A model generated the notes under the pieces. It had not been told where the DNA came from. It did no database searches and was given only the letters and a program-made list of their open reading frames with translations. From positions 2,418,001 through 2,482,000 of the forward strand of contig JADNRZ010000004.1 in NCBI GenBank assembly GCA_015501605.1: a DNA stretch of 64,000 bases, given 5' to 3'. This stretch comes from Panaeolus papilionaceus. Its lineage: Eukaryota > Basidiomycota > Agaricomycetes > Agaricales. Both the position numbers and the translations under genes were made by a program. Positions 57,000-64,000 of the stretch are shown in pieces; position 1 is the first letter of the stretch, and every line of letters starts with the position of its first letter.

Positions 57000-58387
57000 T
57001 TGAATTTTTTCATCCACTGTCGACCTATCATTCAATCGTTCCTATTTCGTTTTGTGCGTGTCAGCTTGAGTACTCGGTCGCCGTCATCACTCGAAACCCT
57101 CTTCTTACATGAGAAGTTATTGATGTAGAACATTCAATCGAGGCTCTCCACTCACCCCTTTCCATTTGCCTATGTTCTGTTATGCCACTTCACGTCCATC
57201 CCGCGCTTCTGAGTTCCATCATATACTTCTATACTTCACCGAGCGTTTTTTTCTGGAATGGTTTGTGTTTCTGTCTGTCCTTTTCTGTTTCTATTGCTCC
57301 GATTCACCTTGTAAATCGTCATATCTGAAACTATCAATTGAATATCCTTTCTATCTTCTAAATTTCACATTCAAGTGTAAGACAATCTGTGAACGCATCA
57401 GATTGAGCCAAATCGTCCTCGTCGTAACATAAAGGAAGAAAGTTAACCCTCAGGCGTCTTATCCGAATCCGCGCGTCGTGGTGATAAACATGTGTCTGAG
57501 TTGCTTAGTTAACCAATGACGAGCTCTCGTGGACAGTTGAATCCCGGTCGCACTCAGCCCCTCACCTACAGATTACCTTGAAGTTGCGACCCCCGCAGAT
57601 TTGTAGTTCATAGACGAATGCGCAAACGGCGACGATAATATATTCACATTTGAGTTAAGTAGGTAGTGTGCATTGAAAGTGATCGCATGAGATGCGGTAC
57701 TCAGGCTGGGACGCGAGTTGTCGGTAGAATGCGTAATCATAATTCATAGTCAAGTACTAGCTGCAACAACATAAAATGATTGGGACTCAGGTAACCACAG
57801 CTCAAACCACGGAAACAAGATGGGATAACGTAGCTACCAATCTGAATGTGGGGAAAGGGAGGGTGTGGACACTAGAATGTTGCGAAAGTGAATCCTGAAC
57901 TCGAAACACGTGGGGGAATAGGTGAACAAATGAAAGAAATATATGCACGATATAAGCACAGGAGGATCACTGAATCCAATGAAGTGAGGTGGTATAATTG
58001 CGATAGCAGAATAAGCAAAATCCTGAAGAGCGCGACATGTGAGAAGGTGTGCATACGAATGGACCATGGAAGGATGTTAGACACAAATTCGCACCATGAA
58101 GTTGCACCACACCGATGAAACCTATCCTCACCTCCGACACTCCAATGGCGATCTCAAACACGCTTTTCGAACTACTCCTGCGATCCGTCTCGCACAAAAA
58201 AACCGCTATATTTTATCCACACTCCACCTGCAACGTCCCACAACCAACCCCTTCGGCTCGTCACCCAACAGTATTTAACCATAAACTCTATCAACTATCA
58301 ACAATAAAGTAAACCATACTGCGAACAAGGTCAGACTGGCACCTCCACATCCCCCTCACATGTCACCACCACCCAAATCCTGCTCTT
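57000..58387. other. Non-coding part of segment B (copy 2); equivalent to 34065-35452
   Basis: About 1.4 kb between the GTPase and PDH fragment, the same in both copies apart from substitutions. Short ORFs on both strands carry no motifs. Confidence 0.5.
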
Positions 58388-59206
58388 CTAATACTCATGA
58401 ATCTCCTCCCTCTCCCTCTCCCTCATGATCGGGGGCTCAGTACCCTTGAAGTAGATGTCGTTCCAAAGATCGGGGGTAGTGGGTTCAGGTGACTCCTTGG
58501 CCTCGGCGACGGCAGCGTCAACTTCAGCCTTGGCTTCCTTATCGAGTTGCTGTTGGAGAAAAAAAGGCCAAGGGGGGTGAGTATATGCATGTCCAAATCA
58601 ACGTGAAGGGAGAGACAAGAAAGGATAAGAGAGATGAGAATGTATGCGCGTTCGCGCACCATGGTAGACCCGAAAATCGCAAATATAAAAAGGATGCGTA
58701 ACATACCTTGAGCTCCTGCTCAGTAGCAATGCCCCACTCCTCAATGTTCTTCTGGAGACCACAGATAGGGTCTTGAGTGCTCCACATGCGCTGGAACTCC
58801 TACGGGTGCGGTGGGTGATTCCAGGGTCGGACATGCTATTGATGTTGCATTAAGGAAAAAAGAAAGCCGTGAGGGAGGACCGGCGCAAAGAGACGGGATC
58901 AGGGCAAGCGAGGAGACAAGGGAGAGCGACGATCAAGAAGACGACATAGAGGGGGAGAGAGGACGAAAAAGGATAGGCAGTGACAGAGAAGAACGAGGGA
59001 CAATCAAATGAAAGTCGCACGGGATGAGGCGAATTAACGGGGGCAGACGCGCGTCAAAATACGTAGAATCGGAAAGAACAGCGAAGAATAAGAAAAAATA
59101 AAAGCAAAAATAATCAGCGTCGGACGAGAGGTCCTTCTCCTCATTCGCACCGAGCGTAGGCGACCGCCTGCTTGGTAGCGATGATATCCATTCCATATAC
59201 CTGGAT
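58388..59206 (-). pseudogene. PDH E1-alpha 3' fragment in segment B, copy 2
   Basis: Same content and the same lesions as the fragment at 35453-36271: missing GGHS end of one exon, frameshift near the TQDP exon, no 5' part. Here the terminal residues read REEIHEY rather than REEIDEY, closer to the intact gene. The lesions therefore predate the duplication of segment B. Confidence 0.85.
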
Positions 59207-59550
59207 GGAAAAAGTGTTGTTAGACCTGTAGTCAATGATGAAAACCAATGAACAGATGCGGTCTCAGTAAACCAACCTGTGGTCGCCACCAACCTTCAAA
59301 GGGAACGTCGGGATCCTGATCGTCGCGTAACATATCGAAAAACATCGCTTCAAACAAGTTACTTGATACTCGTTAGGAAGAAGATCGATATCGATGAGTA
59401 GCGGCATTTAGACGCCATTTCCAGGTTCAAAAGTCTAAACTAAGGGTGATACCAGGGGGGTGAAGTGCGTGTGTAATGCATGATGAAACACCGTGAGGAA
59501 GGGGCTGAGGTGTGAAAGTCAACGTCGGTGTTTGAACCCGGATCAAGCTG

Positions 59551-59731
59551 TGTGACGAAAGCCAAACAGCGGAGTTTCGGCACACGGTTCAGACTTGGTA
59601 GTCGTGGTTTCAAAGATCGATTCTAAAGAACAAGACGACAAAAATTGTTTATCTAGGATAATCTAACGTCTTTGGAAAATAATATGTGCAAAGGAAAAGG
59701 TGACTGGTGACTAAGGATAGTTATCGTTACA
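59551..59731 (-). repeat. 3' LTR of the Gypsy element, 181 bp
   Basis: In element orientation it starts TGTAACGATAAC and ends CGTCACA, so the ends form the imperfect inverted repeat TGTAACG/CGTCACA with TG...CA. Directly upstream (59732-59742 on the plus strand) is the purine tract AGGAGGGCGAA, read on the minus strand, fitting a polypurine tract. The partner LTR is outside the window, so identity and target duplication cannot be checked. Confidence 0.7.
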
Positions 59732-59884
59732 TTCGCCCTCCTGGTGTACGAAGGACACCACAAAAGAAGAGAAAATGGGGTAGAGAATAAGCCAAAGATC
59801 ATGAACAACCAACCACCCCAGCGAGAAAGAAAAATTTCGCGTCCAATGCGAAACCTTGATGATCTGGACCCCATGCGTGAAACC

Positions 59885-60721
59885 TTAAGTGGACGCGGGA
59901 CCATCGGTAGCGCCATTGCCCATCAGTGTGTCCCCTGCAGTGTCCAATGGTGCTCCTGATGCCGTCGGCGCAGCTGCACCTCCAGTGTTTTCCTGAGCAC
60001 GACGGTGCTTTTGAGTAGTGAGAATAGATGCCTTGAGAGGGGCCTTTTTGTTCTGTTGCCTCTGAACGCTCTGCATCTGCTTTTTGTGAGCTGTACATTC
60101 GGCGCGTTGAGCCACCAAATTCGCGCGCTTAGCCTGACTTTGAGCTGCTGCGATCACGAGACCTTGTGTGAGAGGGTTGTCGAACTGATCGAGTAGCGAT
60201 GGTGTGGTAGTTGGTGCGGCGGCAGTGGGAATGGTGGGTAAGTGGCCAAGGAAATGTCCCTCGAATAGGAAATCCTTGAGTATCGGCGATGTCTATCCCT
60301 TGGGTATGGTGATAGCGCCCGTCTCCCAGTCGTATTCGGCGAACCGAGCCATCGAACAATCGGGTCCCACGAAGGCGGACATGTTGAACCAAGATGCGAG
60401 GTCGTCGTAGAAGGAGAGCCAGACTTCTGGGGCGATGTTCTTGCGTAGCAAGCCATCCAGAGCGCACGCTTGCTGAATACACCCAGCTGAGAGTAGCATG
60501 GGGAACCGTTCTAATTGAGGAGGCGGTATGACCACGACCGAGCCGTTCTTGTGTCGTAGGATGCAGGGGTTGTCAATGCATGGGAACAGGGGGGTTACTT
60601 GGGGATCGGGAATTTGGAAAAGACCGATAGTAGGAGTGGTGGTGGTGTTGGTCTCGACAACTGTTGTTTCCTCGTTGGCAGCCGTAGGCGCCGTTTTGTT
60701 GTTCTTCCTTCTTCGTCCCAT
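59885..60721 (-). pseudogene. Extra ORF downstream of the chromodomain in the Gypsy element
   Basis: It starts MGRRRKNNKTAPTAAN at 60721 and stays in the pol frame. It has a moderately hydrophobic globular part (LFPCIDNPCILRHKN, VWLSFYDDLASWFN), an in-frame TAG at 60293-60295, then a Gln/Ala/Lys-rich helix (IAAAQSQAKRANLVAQRAE) and ends DGPAST. No known domain recognised. It could be a separate accessory gene or a C-terminal extension of pol. TAG in place of CAG is the simplest reading of the interruption (C-to-T). Confidence 0.6.
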
Positions 60722-62632
60722 GACACAGTGCTGGACAGGAGGGGATGAAGCAATCAAGGGAAGGATAAGGGAGGAAGAACGAGGGCAAAGCCCATAAGAA
60801 TATATAGTTAAAATCTGATAAGAGAAAAAATGAAAAATTTGGTGCTCGTATGGCCAAGCGTTGGAAAAATCAGGTGCGATACCTGAAACCAGCTCCAAGC
60901 CACTAAGCGACACCTGGGCATCCTCTTGAGGAGCAGTACCACGCCCGTTAGGCAAATTACCGATATGAGACACACCTAGCGCCTCGAGATAAGAGGCTAA
61001 TGCCTCCAGACCTTCCAACTGGTGGTAAGGCAGCCATGTGATGTCTCCTGCCTTCCAGAGGACCTCAAACAGAGCATCCTTGGCAGTACCAGAATGGGAT
61101 AGGATCTTATCCACAGCCCACTCAGTTTCTCCAGCAAGTCCATCTACCGTCCCATCCGGCACGATCTGCGAGTCCAGCCGACCTGGAAATAGTCGGTCGT
61201 CGTTAGGTACGTGAACACGAAGTAAGGACGCGTGAAAGACGTCGTGAACGCCACAAGCTTTGAGAGAGCTGGGCAATTCGACACGGAAAGAAAAATTACC
61301 GAAATCCTTAAGGATTCAGTAGGGCCCCACAAACTTGGGCACTAGTTTCCTAGCCAGTCCCTTGGGAAAGGAAATATTCTTGGTTGACAAATAAACCAAG
61401 TCACCTTCTCCGAAGGGGACGTTGCGGCGATGACGGTTCGCATCGCGAGTCTGTTTGACCCTAGCAGCGAGAATACTATCATGGGCAGCCATCAGTGCGA
61501 GTTTCTTTTGCGTCGCAAAGTTGCGAATCGCAGGGAACTCGTCTGATTTCGCAGCATCCCAGATCATCGCGCGAGGCATCCTTCCGTTGTTCAGAAAAAA
61601 TGGGGTGTACCCAGTGCTTTCAGAGCGAGCTGAGTTAATTGCAAACTCGACTGCAGGAAGCTTCTGCACCCAATCGTGCTGATTGAACCCAATGGCCTGC
61701 CTGAGCATCTGAGTCACAGTCCTGTTGGCGCGTTCAGTGGACCCATCGGTCTGAGGGTGATACGCACTTGACATACGCAACTGCACTCCCATGAGCTTGT
61801 GCAGGTGTGTCCAGAAGACGCTCGTGAAGAGCACATCGCGATCCGACACAATGTTCCTAGGAACACCGTGATGTTTGTAGATTTCTTCAAACATCAATTC
61901 CACCATCTGCTTCGCTGTCTGCGTGATGCGGCTGGGAATGAGGTGAACCATACTCGATAGCAGGCAAATGACTACCATGAGTTGGTCATAGGACCTGTTG
62001 CAGTTTGAGGATTCGGGGAGAGGCCCCACGAAATCAACACCAATTGATTCCCATGGGTAAGTGGGAACCGGTAGTGGATTCAAAAGTCCATAGGGCTTTT
62101 GGTTGTTGCGTTTGCTGCGTTTGCACGTGCTGCAGGTCTCGCAGTACGCTTTGACGTCGGGGACAATGTCCTTCCACCATACATGTTCGCGAAGGTAGGT
62201 GAGGGTTTTGGTTGTACCCAGGTGTGCCAGCAAGGAGTGTGCTTCTGAGATCACAATCTCACGCGCACTCCTTCCCTGGATGACAATTCGTGGGATACAC
62301 AACAGGTCTTTCCCGTTCTCTTTCATAAACACGAGTCCGTCTCTAACCATGAAGTTTTTGAAGGACTTCGGATTTTCAACAATAGGTTTGAATGAATTGT
62401 CTTCATCGTAACGCCCTTTTAATTCCTTCTCCAGGTCAATGCCATCTGCGCTGGCTACTACCTGCACCAATGATGTGTCGGGTTGTGGCTCTTCGGTGGC
62501 TATGGGCTCAGGTTCAACACCCTCGCCCTCCTTTCGTCCTCCAGGTCCTTTGAGGACGAAACCGCCAGCAGTCCGAGCGGCGAATTCCTTCGCTGTCTCA
62601 GGACGACCCGATTCCGCAGGTTCTACCACCAT
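60722..62632 (-). pseudogene. Gypsy integrase with chromodomain-like tail, one internal stop
   Basis: The N-terminal zinc-binding motif is HSLLAHLGT...CETCSTCK (HHCC). The DDE core is visible in IGVDFVGPLP, IVSDRDVLFTS and TDGSTERANR. After KFVGPY a TGA (61316-61318) interrupts the GPY/F module, where a CGA Arg is usual (GPYRI). The frame then continues through VHDVFHASLLR and a chromodomain-like WAVDKILSHS...FEVLWKAGD...WLPYHQLEGL. Chromodomains steer integration towards marked chromatin. The first part begins directly after the TGA that ends the RT-RH frame. Confidence 0.85.
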
Positions 62633-64000
62633 TCACGCCCTCCGAGGCTTCTCCACCACGGCGAGCTCCTCAGGCTTAGGTGCTGCAGCCACACGCGCCC
62701 TCCGAGGCTTTCCCACCACGGTGGTCTCCACTGGTTTAGGCACTGCAGGTGCGCGACGTGGCACACTCTTTTCGGCCTTGGTGTGCCCTTCAGGCGCCAC
62801 CTTCACCGCCTCCACCACTTTAGCGGCTCTGGAGCGAGTGACCCGTCCCTCAAGGACTGCCGACAACGCCTCCATCCCGACCAGGACAGGCGTCACCGAG
62901 GACAAAGATACTGTCGTATCTTCATCAACCACGTCGTGGTACGTGTACTCTGCCCTCGAGCGGACAGTACCCGGGCCCTCATTGGAGTATAAGCGGGATA
63001 GGGAGTCCGCGAGGACGTTCTCCACCCCCGGTACGTACTCTACCACAAAGTCGAAGCAGCTGATCTTTTCCAACCAGCGTGCTTGTCTCCCTGATAGATT
63101 CTTTTGGTTCAAAAGAAACAGGAGCCCCTTGTGGTCTGTGACCCAGCGAAATTTCGCGCCCTGCAGGATATCACGATGCCGTAGCATCGTCTCTATGCCT
63201 GCAAGCATTTCAACTTCGTGAGTGGGATAGTTTTGCTGAGCTGGGTTGAGCTTCGCTGAGTAGAAAGCCGCCACTTTAGCGGTTTTCCAGTTCTCCCCCT
63301 GGCTCACTACTCCAGCAATGCCCGTGGCACAACCATCTGTGACCATCCAGATAGGTGGAGCGCCCTCCGCGTAGCTCAATGGCATACGTGAGTGATTCTG
63401 CGACTCGTTCACCAATTTCTTCACGTCCTCAAACGCTCGCTGTTCTAGGAATGTCCAGCGGAAAGGTACTGCATCTCCTGTGATGCTACTGAGTACACCC
63501 ATTGGAATCCTGATTCCGGGGACGTCGTCAGCAAGGAACCCAACGGATCCAAGGAATCCACGAAGGAGATCGCGGTTGGTTGGCGTCTTCCAAGCCAACA
63601 CGCTATCCACCTTAGTGGGGTCCATTCGGATGCCGTTGTTATCGACAACCCGTCCCAAAATCACCAGCTCGTCAACAAGGAACTTCAGCTTGTCATAGGC
63701 AAGCCACAGTTTCTCGCGCGCCAGGACATCCAATACCAATAGGCAATGATCACGATGCTCTTCCAGAGTATCAGAGTATATAAAAATATCATCAAGATAG
63801 GCGTCCAAGAAGCGACCCATCCCTGATGAAAATAGGTGGTTCATCAGCGCCTGGTAAGTGGCTGGTGCATTGCAATCACCCTGTTGTACTACATGACTGA
63901 TCATGTTTCCATCAGGTGTCGTCATCGTCGTGCGATGGACGTGCTCAGGTACTATCCTGATTTGTTCATAGGCGGCCTTCATATCCAGGGAAGAACGAAA
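62633..64000 (-). pseudogene. Gypsy reverse transcriptase-RNase H, partial at window edge, ends in a premature stop
   Basis: The frame is open from the right edge. Reverse transcriptase motifs: LDMKAAYEQIRIVPEHVHRT, QQGDCNAPATYQALMNHLF, and YLDDIFIYS with the catalytic DD. RNase H follows: VTDGCATGIAGVV, FYSAKLNPAQQNYPTHEVEM and VTDHKGLLFLLNQKNLSGRQ. The tail holds two reiterated Lys-Pro-Arg-Arg-Ala blocks (KPRRARVAAAPKP, EKPRRA). The TGA at 62633-62635 falls just where the first block reads Arg, so it is probably a CGA-to-TGA change. The integrase frame continues beyond without shift. Confidence 0.88.

Larger units (their letters stand above)
55046..59551. repeat. Segmental duplication B, copy 2 (4,506 bp)
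   Basis: Near-identical direct copy of 32111-36616. Its left edge (AAGACCAAATATT) follows unrelated sequence. Its right edge coincides with the first base of a Gypsy LTR, so this copy may have been cut by that insertion and could continue beyond it. Confidence 0.92.
59551..64000 (-). mobile_element. Ty3/Gypsy LTR retrotransposon with chromodomain, inactivated, 5' end outside window
   Basis: On the minus strand the order is reverse transcriptase, RNase H, zinc-binding integrase with chromodomain-like C-terminus, a downstream extension frame, and the 3' LTR. The gag, protease and 5' LTR would lie beyond 64000. The coding frame is shared throughout and broken by three stops (62633, 61316, 60293). 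Confidence 0.88.

Noticed and set aside
62439..63221. Plus-strand ORF of 260 codons
   Set aside because: Antisense to the Gypsy RNase H/integrase region, whose motifs are on the minus strand.

Overview
The window looks like a repeat-rich stretch of a basidiomycete (Agaricomycete) nuclear genome. Genes carry several short GT-AG introns of about 45-75 bp. The one clear housekeeping gene is a mitochondrial pyruvate dehydrogenase E1-alpha. The mobile elements (a Plavaka/CACTA-like transposase, a hAT MITE, a DIRS-like tyrosine-recombinase retroelement and a chromodomain Ty3/Gypsy element) fit a mushroom-forming fungus. I cannot name the species.

Region 1 (1-13.4 kb) holds the C-terminal end of a Ulp1/SENP-type protease and then a run of lineage-type genes of unknown function. 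Several small genes lie in convergent pairs (4755-5442 with 5486-6276; 7308-7780 with 7976-8338), and a very long disordered nuclear-type protein is encoded at 9108-13428.

Region 2 (13.9-24.9 kb) is a Plavaka-like transposase gene on the minus strand, broken by two unrelated DNA transposons. One is a 4,548-bp element with roughly 450-bp terminal inverted repeats, a 7-bp target duplication and an acidic cargo ORF. The other is a 969-bp hAT MITE with perfect 15-bp ends and an 8-bp target duplication. Removing each insert with one duplication copy restores the transposase frame. A seven-exon hypothetical gene follows on the plus strand.

Region 3 (25.7-46.3 kb) is built from direct duplications. 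Segment A (about 3.8 kb) occurs at 25.7 and 36.6 kb. Segment B (4,506 bp) occurs at 32.1 and again at 55.0 kb with no net length change. Each B carries an AIG1/GIMAP-like P-loop GTPase gene and a broken 3' part of the PDH E1-alpha gene. Two further GTPase genes (40.8-43.5 kb) lie in tandem next to the intact PDH E1-alpha gene (44.2-46.3 kb). All four GTPase genes put the P-loop on a 34-nt micro-exon.

Region 4 (47.7-54.8 kb) has another PDH E1-alpha fragment and a DIRS-like retroelement encoding SAP/Gag, reverse transcriptase-RNase H and tyrosine recombinase. Its first ORF is apparently split by an intron that contains a 25-bp minisatellite. Region 5 (55.0-64.0 kb) is the second B copy, ended by a minus-strand Ty3/Gypsy element (LTR at 59551-59731) whose long frame is broken by three stop codons. 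That element runs off the right edge.
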